From positions 558,001-622,000 of the forward strand of contig NZ_JARHUJ010000005.1 of the NCBI RefSeq assembly GCF_029223285.1: DNA of 64,000 nucleotides, read 5' to 3'. Source of the stretch: Paraflavitalea sp. CAU 1676 (GTDB lineage Bacteria; Bacteroidota; Bacteroidia; Chitinophagales; Chitinophagaceae). The translations under genes and the position numbers were made by a program. The notes under the pieces were generated by a model that was given only the letters and a program-made list of their open reading frames with translations, was not told the origin of the DNA and made no database searches. This document shows, piece by piece, positions 43,549 through 51,559 of this stretch; position 1 is the stretch's first letter, and every line of letters begins with the position of its first letter.

Positions 43549-44190
43549 TTATTTATGCAACATTTTAAGATTCTCTACTTCTCTTTTTGCAAAAAATCTC
43601 TGATTGTCAAGAAGGGAACATTGATTATAAACAGTGGTCACCCAGACATGCTTATCTTTTACTCTTTCATAGATGACTGTTATTCGATGCAGGCGTTCGT
43701 TGTCACTCATGGTGGTTTCTTCGTTTTTTAAAACATTATTCAAGTCTATCAAATCGTCCGATAGCATGTCAAGCATTTTATTTTGCTGAAAAGATATATT
43801 CGAGGCTTCCTCAATATTAAAGTTGCTTTGAGCCCTATTAAGAAGTTTATTTAGTCTTGAGTTTAGTATATTGATATCTTTGGCCGTCTTAAGGGTTTCT
43901 TGCACAGGGGAATAATTGGACACTGACGGCTTTGTGGTATTTAAACTCATAAAGAATAAATCATGCAAATTGAAATCGCCCTGTTTAAGTTGTCCGTAGA
44001 GATCCAGTCCTGATTTAACGATTTTGTATCCTTCTTTTAAGAAAGATATGTATGCTTGTTGCTTCACAATCTGCTCAATATTGTACTTTCGTTGGGTCTT
44101 TTTTTGCCTGAACCATTCGTCCCAGGTTTGACTGTGACTCGTAACTGAGATTGTGACCAGGATGGCAGAGAATATGAACTTCAGAAACAT
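43549..44190 (-). CDS. TraI-like exported protein, copy 2
   Basis: A 213-residue exported protein with a signal peptide (1-20, ending SHSQ). It is clearly related to copy 3: KEGYKIVKSGLDLYGQLKQG, then DFNLHDLFFMSLN and MSDNERLHRI, at matching positions, and it has the same length. It follows a 4-bp gap after the unknown gene at 44194 and precedes copy 3 by 11 bp. Probably a diverged duplicate. Confidence 0.65.
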   Translation of the reverse strand: MFLKFIFSAILVTISVTSHSQTWDEWFRQKKTQRKYNIEQIVKQQAYISFLKEGYKIVKSGLDLYGQLKQGDFNLHDLFFMSLNTTKPSVSNYSPVQETLKTAKDINILNSRLNKLLNRAQSNFNIEEASNISFQQNKMLDMLSDDLIDLNNVLKNEETTMSDNERLHRITVIYERVKDKHVWVTTVYNQCSLLDNQRFFAKREVENLKMLHK

Positions 44191-44193
44191 TGG

Positions 44194-45045
44194 TTAGCGT
44201 TTAGGTTTGCACTCCTGAGAAGTAGTTTCTTTCAATTTGCAGGCATCTGTTATACTTCTTGCACGTGCCAGATCTAGCTTATTTTGCATCAGGTTTGTAA
44301 CTTCTTTCACAGATGGAATTTGTTCACCTGGTTTGAGAGTTATGGAATGTTTGCAATCCTGTATTTGGAGGAACAGACCTGTGGTATTGATCCTGGGGAT
44401 TTCCGGAATGTATAGGCAGTGAATTTTGGTCCTAATTGGACCATAGGGCAAATCACCCTTTAGATCAGTCTGTAGGTTGAAAAAATGCCTGGTTTTATCC
44501 TTCATACTCACAGATTGGTCGATTTTATTAAGTTTCCTGTGAATCCAGCCGGGTGGTTTGATCGAGGCGTTTTCATATCCAAGCTCAGTTATACAGGAAG
44601 CAAAAGATTTTATTACTTCGCTTTTTACCTGTCTCTCTTGATAATCAAGCGCCTGGTTTATATTTATAGAAAATTCTTTCAGCCTTTCATATATGTCTCT
44701 TGAATGCCATAGGTCTTCAAATCCATCAATATGTATTGCCAGCGGAACCTTATTTAATGTTGCCTCAAGTTGTTTAAGTGTGAGGGAATTATTAAATGAG
44801 TTGAACTCATAAGTAAAATCGAATAGTACCTTGTCCTGGCCATGATTAAAGCTGCCGAACATCTTTACTGATAAGTGCTCGTTATCAAACAAAACAATGT
44901 CTTTATCTAATATATCCTGTACGGCAATCCGTAAATGGGTTTTGTACATACCATCTTCTTCACCATTATTTAACGCCTTTTCATTATATCCTTTGTCCCT
45001 TAGAATTCTGGCATGTTCTCTAATGATTCCCTCAATGTCTTGCAT
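44194..45045 (-). CDS. Hypothetical protein within the tra operon
   Basis: A 283-residue soluble protein without signal peptide or membrane helix. It is alpha+beta, with segments LFDNEHLSVKMFGSFNHGQ and KIHCLYIPEIPRINTTGLFL, and the N- and C-terminal parts are helical. It lies between two TraI-like genes with gaps of 3 and 10 bp, so it belongs to the operon. Not recognised; it may be a cytoplasmic accessory to transfer or an insertion into the tra block. Confidence 0.55.
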   Translation of the reverse strand: MQDIEGIIREHARILRDKGYNEKALNNGEEDGMYKTHLRIAVQDILDKDIVLFDNEHLSVKMFGSFNHGQDKVLFDFTYEFNSFNNSLTLKQLEATLNKVPLAIHIDGFEDLWHSRDIYERLKEFSININQALDYQERQVKSEVIKSFASCITELGYENASIKPPGWIHRKLNKIDQSVSMKDKTRHFFNLQTDLKGDLPYGPIRTKIHCLYIPEIPRINTTGLFLQIQDCKHSITLKPGEQIPSVKEVTNLMQNKLDLARARSITDACKLKETTSQECKPKR

Positions 45046-45055
45046 TACTTTGATT

Positions 45056-45733
45056 TTAGAAGTCTCGAATCTTTTTCAGGCTTTCCAGTTGTTGTTTGGC
45101 ATTACCTCTTTGGAGGCTCAGTACCAAATTGCGTTCGTTAAAAGAGCGTAAGGCTGATAAATGCTTCTCCATTGAATTTGCAGTTTCATTAATCATTTTC
45201 AGTCGGTCGGCATCTGACATTTGAACCGTGAACGAATTCATTATTGAAATGATATCATTGACATCGTTGAGGCTCGCTTCAAGAATATTGCTATATACTC
45301 CTATGATATACTCTCTTTCATTGGATGAAAAATGTGGATCTTTGATAACAATCCCATAAGCTCTTTTGTATTCGGAAAGCAATTGCTTCTGCGTGCTGGT
45401 GATATCCTTAAGCTGACTGTAGTAAGCCAATACGGACTTCATCCTCCATAATTCATCGAAGTATTCCTGGTAGATTTCCTTTTGCCTATTTGTCCATTCG
45501 GCGATTTCTTCTAGTTTTAGCTTTGTAAGTAAATTCTCCAGCTTCTTTTGAATATTTTGAAGGTCTATTGTCCGATTTTGTTCACGCTGTACTTTTAAGT
45601 CGATGGCCCGGATGACTTTTTTTGCGGCTTCTTTTATAGCTTCAATTATGATGTCTTGTGAAAACGATCTGCTAGGAACAATAGATCCGATAAATAATAG
45701 CAAAAAGAACAATTTGTGAAATCGAAGGCCCAT
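45056..45733 (-). CDS. TraI-like exported protein, copy 1
   Basis: A 225-residue exported helical protein (signal peptide 1-25, ending RSFSQ) with an AIKEAAKKVIRAIDLKVQR opening typical of TraI-like proteins next to traG. It shares MSDADRLKMI with copies 2 and 3 and a helix before it, but is otherwise diverged. It follows traG by 21 bp. Likely a periplasmic component of the mating channel. Confidence 0.75.
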   Translation of the reverse strand: MGLRFHKLFFLLLFIGSIVPSRSFSQDIIIEAIKEAAKKVIRAIDLKVQREQNRTIDLQNIQKKLENLLTKLKLEEIAEWTNRQKEIYQEYFDELWRMKSVLAYYSQLKDITSTQKQLLSEYKRAYGIVIKDPHFSSNEREYIIGVYSNILEASLNDVNDIISIMNSFTVQMSDADRLKMINETANSMEKHLSALRSFNERNLVLSLQRGNAKQQLESLKKIRDF

Positions 45734-45754
45734 AAACTATATTTTATTCAAACA

Positions 45755-48232
45755 TTAAGCTGCTAATTTTAACTGAATTTCATTAGCCAGTGCCGCTATG
45801 CCTTTTTGGATACTTCCATATTTCCGGGCATACAGTTGTACTTGAAGTTTTTCCTTTTCTTCAGTAGTGTAGGCGAGGTATTCCTGGAGACTTACTTCAG
45901 TTCTGTAGACTTTGCTGATAATTCCACCAATTGAAATGAAAACATCTTTATACTTTTTCGATGAATCGTTTGCCTTATTCATGGATAGTATTAGAGTTTT
46001 GTCTTTATCGGTAAGTCCAAGTAGCTCCTGTATCCGGTCGAATTTGTTTAGATATTTGGATTGGTCCAACAGGATTTTTATATCACTGTTATTAATGATT
46101 GCGTCCTTAATGATTGTGGAGCTGATTATATCTTCCACCTCCTGACTAACCATTACCAATTCGCCAAAATGTTTTCTTACAGTTTTCGACAGGTATCTGA
46201 TATACTCAGCACTCGCATCTCTTGCTATTGCTTTCCACGCTTCTTCTACAAGAATAATTTTCCGTATACCCTTTAGCTTTCTCATTTTATTAATGAATAC
46301 GGACATTGTAATAATCATAACGATTGGCAGTAGGATAGGATGATCCTTAATTGCGTCCAATTCGAACACTATGAACCTGGTATTTAGAAGGTCTAAGTTT
46401 TCTTTTGCATTTAGTAAATAGTCATATTCCCCTCCCTTGTAGAAAGGTTTGAGTACATATAGGAAATTATCGATGTCAAATTGACGATCTTTAACTCCTT
46501 CATTTGAGAGCACTTTGGAAAAGTCGTCGCGAAGGAATTCGTAAAAGCTGTCAAAGCAAGGGAAAATGTCAACTCTTGTTTGCAGCAGAAAGTAGTAGTT
46601 CTGTATCGCGTTGCTGAGGGAGACATATTCAGAACGGGTGTATGATTCATCTTCTTTTTTCCAAAGTGCGACGAGTAAAGCTTTAATACTTTCTTTTTTT
46701 TCTGTGTCAAGCCCTTCTTCGTCAATGAAAAAGGGATTAAATCTGATTGGATTATCTTCTGAATATGTGAAGTAATACCCATTGACTATATCACATAGTC
46801 CCTTGTAGCTATGACCGACATCGACAACCACGCAGTGGGCTCCTGTTTCGAGGTAACTCCTAAGGTAATGGCAACAAAAGAAACTTTTACCTCCGCCACT
46901 TGGTGCAAGAATAAATTTGTTCCTATTATTTGAAATTCCTTTAAGGATATATTCGTCCGATATGTCCACCATTAATGGATATCCGGTTAAACGATCACCT
47001 AATCTCATCCCAACCGGTGATAAGGAGGTTCGGTAGTTTGTTTCCTGAATGAAAAAACATACAGCTTGTTCGGCAAATGTGTCAAACGTGTCGTGAAGGG
47101 GTAATTCACTAGCCGCACCAGGAATGCCGGCAAAAAACAATTGCGGTGCTATTACTGTCTCTTGTTTTGCTCGTGCATCCAATTTTGCAAGGGCAGCGGA
47201 AATGCTATTTCTGATTTCCTTGATATCGTCTTTATTGTCAGTCCAGGCGAATACATTAAAATGAGCCTTAATTGGTATTCTTTGCTGGCTGATGGACTCA
47301 TTCAAAAAATCACTGATAGCTTCCGTGCCAATTGAGTTTTGCCGCGAGTAGAGCGAGAGCGACTGTAATCGAAGCCTTTTGTTCTCCAGCTTTTTAAGTG
47401 TGACCTGGGGATCCTCAATTATAATGTATTGATTATATATATGATTGCAGGACAATAATTGGCCTAACGGCGCAGCGAATGAAATTGGAAAGCGAGTTTG
47501 ATCTGTCGAATATTTTTCGTAGTACGTCTTGCTATCGCATTGGGGTGGCAGGTTTTCGACATCAGCCATACTGAAGCATTGTAAATAGAAATCTCCTATA
47601 CGCAGATCTTCGTTAATTTGAATGTCCTTGATCGCGGGAGGATCATTTTCATTGAGGAGAAAACAATACTTCTCCAGTAGTCCAGGTACTTGGTTACTGC
47701 CGACCAGTTCGTCGCCCGATAATTGTCTAACTTTAATAAACCCACTGTCTTCAAGAATTTTTGCAAATTGGCCGGTTTTATCTAAAAAGGCACTTATTTC
47801 ACGTGCATCAAGTGATTGTGAAGGAACCATCGAATTTCTTAGAAGAATACTATTTAAGGCAGTCGGTGGTCGTGAGAGTAGGGGCTTCTTTGTCAGATAG
47901 ATGTAACATTTATGGTTTAAATATGGTCTTTCATTAAAATACTTTTCACTGCTATGCGATAAGAATGTTTTCTCCTCAGAAAAATCGGCCTGGTAATTAC
48001 CTTTTAAATACCAATCTTGTTTTTGCAAAATCGAATGAGTCGGTAGTACCCGAATAGCCTTGACCCACGTTTGGTGGAGTGATTCATATTCCACTGAAGA
48101 AAGTGTAAATATTTCGGGAAGTACAAGCTCAAAGGATATTGTAATGTCACCTTTTTTCGATAATAGGCAATCATTTTCAACCTTAAGTATAGGTAGACAC
48201 TCCTCAAAACGTTTAACCCTTTTCATTGCCAA
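45755..48232 (-). CDS. traG: TraG-type conjugation ATPase (VirB4-like)
   Basis: An 825-residue cytoplasmic ATPase that powers the type IV secretion channel. Walker A is APSGGGKSFF (Lys449) and Walker B is KIILVEEAWKAI (about residue 660). The N-terminal half is the VirB4 domain of Bacteroidota TraG proteins (opening KRFEECLPILKVENDCLLSK). The length is as usual for the family (about 830). The start overlaps traF by 20 nt. This is the strongest single marker of the conjugative element. It should not be confused with VirD4-type coupling proteins, sometimes also called TraG. Confidence 0.93.
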   Translation of the reverse strand: MAMKRVKRFEECLPILKVENDCLLSKKGDITISFELVLPEIFTLSSVEYESLHQTWVKAIRVLPTHSILQKQDWYLKGNYQADFSEEKTFLSHSSEKYFNERPYLNHKCYIYLTKKPLLSRPPTALNSILLRNSMVPSQSLDAREISAFLDKTGQFAKILEDSGFIKVRQLSGDELVGSNQVPGLLEKYCFLLNENDPPAIKDIQINEDLRIGDFYLQCFSMADVENLPPQCDSKTYYEKYSTDQTRFPISFAAPLGQLLSCNHIYNQYIIIEDPQVTLKKLENKRLRLQSLSLYSRQNSIGTEAISDFLNESISQQRIPIKAHFNVFAWTDNKDDIKEIRNSISAALAKLDARAKQETVIAPQLFFAGIPGAASELPLHDTFDTFAEQAVCFFIQETNYRTSLSPVGMRLGDRLTGYPLMVDISDEYILKGISNNRNKFILAPSGGGKSFFCCHYLRSYLETGAHCVVVDVGHSYKGLCDIVNGYYFTYSEDNPIRFNPFFIDEEGLDTEKKESIKALLVALWKKEDESYTRSEYVSLSNAIQNYYFLLQTRVDIFPCFDSFYEFLRDDFSKVLSNEGVKDRQFDIDNFLYVLKPFYKGGEYDYLLNAKENLDLLNTRFIVFELDAIKDHPILLPIVMIITMSVFINKMRKLKGIRKIILVEEAWKAIARDASAEYIRYLSKTVRKHFGELVMVSQEVEDIISSTIIKDAIINNSDIKILLDQSKYLNKFDRIQELLGLTDKDKTLILSMNKANDSSKKYKDVFISIGGIISKVYRTEVSLQEYLAYTTEEKEKLQVQLYARKYGSIQKGIAALANEIQLKLAA

Positions 48233-48539
48233 TGACGATTAATTTTAGAAAACAATGTCTTGTTCTTGTGCAAATGCTGCGTGGGAGCTGTTTAGATGCG
48301 ACTTTTTTGACAAGTCCATGCTCTCCATACCTGCGACTATACCTTTGCACAGTAAAGTATAGTACCGCACCAGAAGGGATGATAATCAAGAGGCACACAT
48401 AGAGGTTTACACCAAACATGTATAATAACGCGAAAGATAGTAACAACCCAACCAGACCTAATGCTAAATAAATAATATACTGTGCCTGTATGCCTTTGAA
48501 TTCGATGCTTCGGTTTATGCCTTTGTTTATCTTATACAT
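48213..48539 (-). CDS. traF: Conjugative transposon protein TraF (DUF4133)
   Basis: A 108-residue inner-membrane protein with the DUF4133 pattern: INKGINRSIEFKGIQAQYI at the N terminus, then two adjacent transmembrane helices (about 24-68) and a basic C terminus. VirB3-like in size and position between traE and traG. It overlaps traG by 20 nt. Confidence 0.9.
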   Translation of the reverse strand: MYKINKGINRSIEFKGIQAQYIIYLALGLVGLLLSFALLYMFGVNLYVCLLIIIPSGAVLYFTVQRYSRRYGEHGLVKKVASKQLPRSICTRTRHCFLKLIVIGNEKG

Positions 48540-48550
48540 TATTGATTCAA

Positions 48551-48886
48551 TTACACCCCGAAGAACGACTCAAGTACGGTAGCAACCACAACAAGGAAAA
48601 TGCACGCACCAAACCAGGCGCTTGCGCTTTTTTGCGCGTCTTGTTCACCGCTGCTCCATTTTTGGTAAACCTTTACGGCACCTACCAGGCCGCTTACTGC
48701 ACCAATAACGTAAAGCAAAGTTGTACCAACGTCGAAATAGGATTGGACAAGTTCGGTAGCCTTTTGGATGCCACCTACTCCGTCTCCTGCCTGAGCTTTT
48801 GAACTAACGCTAAATAAAAGGAGACCAAAAGAAACAATAGAAGCTTTCGATAATTTAGAGTATTTCCTCAATTTCAAACACCACAT
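48551..48886 (-). CDS. traE: Conjugative transposon protein TraE (DUF4134)
   Basis: A 111-residue protein from the DUF4134 family, pilin-like (VirB2-like). It has an N-terminal signal segment (SKASIVSFGLLLFSVSSKAQ), the AGDGVGGIQKATELVQSYFD motif, and two hydrophobic helices, the last ending in the ACIFLVVVATVLESFF stretch. I place the start at 48886 (MWCLKLRKYSK): the longer frame to 48943 would begin inside the arm of a terminator hairpin and would put the signal peptide too far from the N terminus. Confidence 0.85.
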   Translation of the reverse strand: MWCLKLRKYSKLSKASIVSFGLLLFSVSSKAQAGDGVGGIQKATELVQSYFDVGTTLLYVIGAVSGLVGAVKVYQKWSSGEQDAQKSASAWFGACIFLVVVATVLESFFGV

Positions 48887-48930
48887 AAACAATACTTTTA
48901 TTCTTTTTTTGTTATAATTCCGAAAATAAA

Positions 48931-48978
48931 AGCCCGCCTGCATTTCTCAACTCAAAATCATTCTCACGCAGACGGGCT
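48931..48978 (-). terminator. Terminator/attenuator hairpin just upstream of traE
   Basis: AGCCCGCCTGC (48931-48941) pairs with GCAGACGGGCT (48968-48978) with one mismatch; on the minus strand it is followed by TTTTATTTT. It lies between the membrane-protein gene at 49009 and traE, so it may end that transcript or attenuate entry into the tra operon. Confidence 0.65.
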
Positions 48979-49008
48979 CATCTTCACCAAAAACCACAAT
49001 CCGCAGCA

Positions 49009-49539
49009 TCAATTCCAAAGTGCCTTTATTTCATCCGACGAAAGTTGAATTCCGCATTCTCTCTCAACCGATAGAGCTATAAAAGTGTTAATTGCTCCGT
49101 AATATTCGGTGTCATTAAATAATTGATATGGATTTATAATAGATCTTATTTTGGAGGTAACTTCTTCCGGGTTAGGAGGATTGGATGCCACGTGCTTTAG
49201 CTGATCCTGTATTTTCTCTACAACAAATTCAGCCTCTCTTAATAAAAGATTATCCAGATCTTCATTTACAAATTCGAGATCATCTACATCCTCGGCTTCG
49301 GATACTCCTATACCGGGCGTATCAGGAGGCAAGGACATTTCTACACGACCCGAAGCTAGATTTGATCTGGGAATAATATCTGGTGGCGTCGCTGAAAGGC
49401 TTCCACCCGTTGTTGCAATACTCGTTTTTTGTTTAAATACTCCTAACCTGGATAAAAACCATATATAAAGTCCCAAAAACACAATCGCTATTATTAAATA
49501 GCTTCCCATTCCTTCAAGTTGTACTAACATACTAGACAT
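49009..49539 (-). CDS. Hypothetical single-helix membrane protein upstream of traE
   Basis: A 176-residue protein with one N-terminal transmembrane helix (about 11-31, GSYLIIAIVFLGLYIWFL), a low-complexity acidic linker (about 60-100) and a helical C-terminal domain ending ECGIQLSSDEIKALWN. Proteins with this layout are often found directly before traE in Bacteroidota elements, and they have no assigned function. It is separated from traE by a hairpin. Confidence 0.6.
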   Translation of the reverse strand: MSSMLVQLEGMGSYLIIAIVFLGLYIWFLSRLGVFKQKTSIATTGGSLSATPPDIIPRSNLASGRVEMSLPPDTPGIGVSEAEDVDDLEFVNEDLDNLLLREAEFVVEKIQDQLKHVASNPPNPEEVTSKIRSIINPYQLFNDTEYYGAINTFIALSVERECGIQLSSDEIKALWN

Positions 49540-49651
49540 TTTGCATTAACATTATCGTTTTGTTCTTATGCAAATATGCGTCGTAGAAAGGCCGGCATTT
49601 CAGAGTTATGACCGAGTACACGGAAAGAAAGTTTGTTTTTGAGCAAGAATG

Positions 49652-50521
49652 TTACTTTTTCGGACGGTGGCGTTCCTGTATGATTTCAATGTTGTCCAGG
49701 TAACTTTTGGTAAGCCTATTTAAGCCCGTTGCATATCCCATTTTCCTGGCTAAAATTTCTTGAAAAGTACGAGAGTGATTTCCAAGATTTACACTAAATA
49801 TGTATTCAAAGTACTCTATTATATTTTGCATGCTGGCTTTACCATTGTTGAAAACACCGGTAAACTTACAGGCATATGCAAATTCAGTTAGTAGAGCTTT
49901 GCTGTCGGTCCATTCTAATTTTCGCACCTGGGGAACTGTCTCATTTTGTCCAGCCGTTGCGGGATTGGTACGCCATTCCTGCAGTAGTTGAATTATCATT
50001 TCATTGGATATAAATTTTGCAAATACCAGATCATATCCTGTTGTATTTGATTTGTCTATAATAATGTCCGTTTGTGTTTCGTTCAGCTTGTGAGCGTTTT
50101 GCCTAACAAAGTAATGAGTATCAAAATGAGTGCTTTGGGATCGGAAGTAGTGATAAAGTGCAGCATTCGCACTAAAATAATGCGCAGCGACGGCGGTTTC
50201 ATCATGAATAAATTGTTCCCACATGCTTTGGGACCCAATAGGGCGTCGGATAAGCAGTTGATACTTTTGGCTAAAATACAGCCAGTTACCCAGGATAGTT
50301 GGTCGGACCTTTTTGAAAAAGACGATCTCATCTTCTTGCGACCTAAACCCGTTTCGTAGAATCTCGCCGCAGTGGTCTTCCAGGTAGCGTCGACATATGC
50401 CTAAAGCAGTAAGCGTTTGATGAAATTGGTCGCTTTGAGTGGTTTTAAGGTTCTTTACTTCTGCAAAAAAGCCTCCTAATAAATTTTCTGGTACATTACC
50501 AGAGCTTTCCCCGGTGTTCAT
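49652..50521 (-). CDS. rteC: RteC-family regulator
   Basis: A 289-residue soluble protein matching the RteC family: EIVFFKKVRPTILGNWLYF, HYFVRQNAHK, GYDLVFAKFISNEM, KLEWTDSKALLTEFAYA and the IIEYFEYIFSVNLGN-RTFQEILARK C-terminal signature. In CTnDOT, RteC controls excision genes of the element. Here it lies upstream of the tra operon and divergent from a LytTR response regulator. No tetracycline-resistance gene is near it. Confidence 0.85.
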   Translation of the reverse strand: MNTGESSGNVPENLLGGFFAEVKNLKTTQSDQFHQTLTALGICRRYLEDHCGEILRNGFRSQEDEIVFFKKVRPTILGNWLYFSQKYQLLIRRPIGSQSMWEQFIHDETAVAAHYFSANAALYHYFRSQSTHFDTHYFVRQNAHKLNETQTDIIIDKSNTTGYDLVFAKFISNEMIIQLLQEWRTNPATAGQNETVPQVRKLEWTDSKALLTEFAYACKFTGVFNNGKASMQNIIEYFEYIFSVNLGNHSRTFQEILARKMGYATGLNRLTKSYLDNIEIIQERHRPKK

Positions 50522-50597
50522 AGCACGTACATTTTAGGATGAAGATTATTTTCCAAATTTCCTATTATAAAGAGCCAAAAACAATACGGCAGAGGTC

Positions 50598-50636
50598 GGT
50601 TTTCTGTACGCCTTTTGGCGTATTTTAAGGAAAACC
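50598..50636. promoter_or_regulatory. Nested inverted repeat between rteC and the response regulator gene
   Basis: TACGCC (50607-50612) and GGCGTA (50617-50622) form an inner stem with a TTTT loop; GGTTTTC (50598-50604) and GAAAACC (50630-50636) form an outer stem. It sits in the divergent 297-bp gap, so it may be an operator or an RNA hairpin in either leader. The rest of the gap shows no gene. Confidence 0.4.
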
Positions 50637-50818
50637 AGGGTGGTATCGAATGTACGGGAACGAAAGACTAGAAATTGAGAGAATTCACGAGTGCAGGCAG
50701 TTTTACAACGTATAGTGGTCTTTTTTTCACAAGTGGGGCTAACGGAGGTGGGTATACGATTGATTTGACAAAAATCAATATATTTAGGTCAGCAAATGTC
50801 GATTGAAAGCACCTATCC

Positions 50819-51559
50819 ATGCAAAACAAAGTCCTAATTATTGAAAATGAGTGGATTATAAGGAAAGAGCTGGAATTAGCGATTACGAGTAACTTTCCAC
50901 AGTTGACAGTTGTAGGTAGCTGTGGGGATGTTGACGAGGCGATTTCTCTTATTAACTCTAACAACCCGGATATCCTGTTGTTGGATATTAATCTTACCTC
51001 CAATAGAACGGCTTTTGACCTATTAGACCTGGTGCCAAGAGCCAGCACCCTCAGAATAATATTTCTAACCGCATTCGAAGAATATGGTATTCGTGCAATT
51101 AAATACGGTGCGCTTGACTACCTATTGAAACCAATTAGCATCCCTGAATTGAAGTCTGCATTTCAAAAAGCGTTATTGGCTGATCAAAGAATATTGGCGA
51201 CTAACCAAAAGTCTACAGAAGAAGATTCTGTAACTCTTAATAGCCAGAATTTTACCAAGACTATTCAAGTATCAGAAATAAGTCATTGTATTGGCAAAGG
51301 GAGCTACACAACGTTTATTCTTTTTACCGGGGAAAAGATTATGGTTTCGGGAAACATAAAAAAGTATGAAGACCTTTTGTTGCATCGTACAGATTTTGCA
51401 AGACCGCATAAGTCGTGTATCGTAAACAGAAGAGCAATAGATTATTATGATAAGAGTGGCTTTTTTATTTTGAAGGATCGCAGCCAAATTCCAGTAAGTG
51501 GTTATCGTAAGGATGAAATATTAAACTTTTATAAAGGTGGGAATAATGAAAACAGTTAA
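50819..51559 (+). CDS. LytTR-family response regulator
   Basis: A 246-residue two-domain regulator. The receiver domain (about 4-120) has IIENEWIIRK, phospho-acceptor Asp56 in DILLLDINLT, Thr in IIFLTAFEEYG and Lys in DYLLKPIS. The C-terminal LytTR domain (about 140-240) has the beta-strand DNA-binding pattern with GSYTTFILFTGEKIMVSGNI, the RPHKSCIVN motif and RSQIPVSGYRKDEI. It overlaps the downstream kinase gene by 14 nt. Confidence 0.93.
   Translation: MQNKVLIIENEWIIRKELELAITSNFPQLTVVGSCGDVDEAISLINSNNPDILLLDINLTSNRTAFDLLDLVPRASTLRIIFLTAFEEYGIRAIKYGALDYLLKPISIPELKSAFQKALLADQRILATNQKSTEEDSVTLNSQNFTKTIQVSEISHCIGKGSYTTFILFTGEKIMVSGNIKKYEDLLLHRTDFARPHKSCIVNRRAIDYYDKSGFFILKDRSQIPVSGYRKDEILNFYKGGNNENS

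Noticed and set aside
42896-45733. Tellurite-resistance (TerB-like) label for the three exported proteins
   Set aside because: They have signal peptides, lie inside a tra operon and lack other ter genes; the TraI-like call fits better.
27216-49539. Prophage
   Set aside because: No capsid, terminase, portal or tail genes; the conserved block is a conjugation operon.
49652-50521. Tetracycline-resistance element, suggested by rteC
   Set aside because: No tetQ, rteA or rteB-type gene is found; RteC-family proteins occur on many elements without it.
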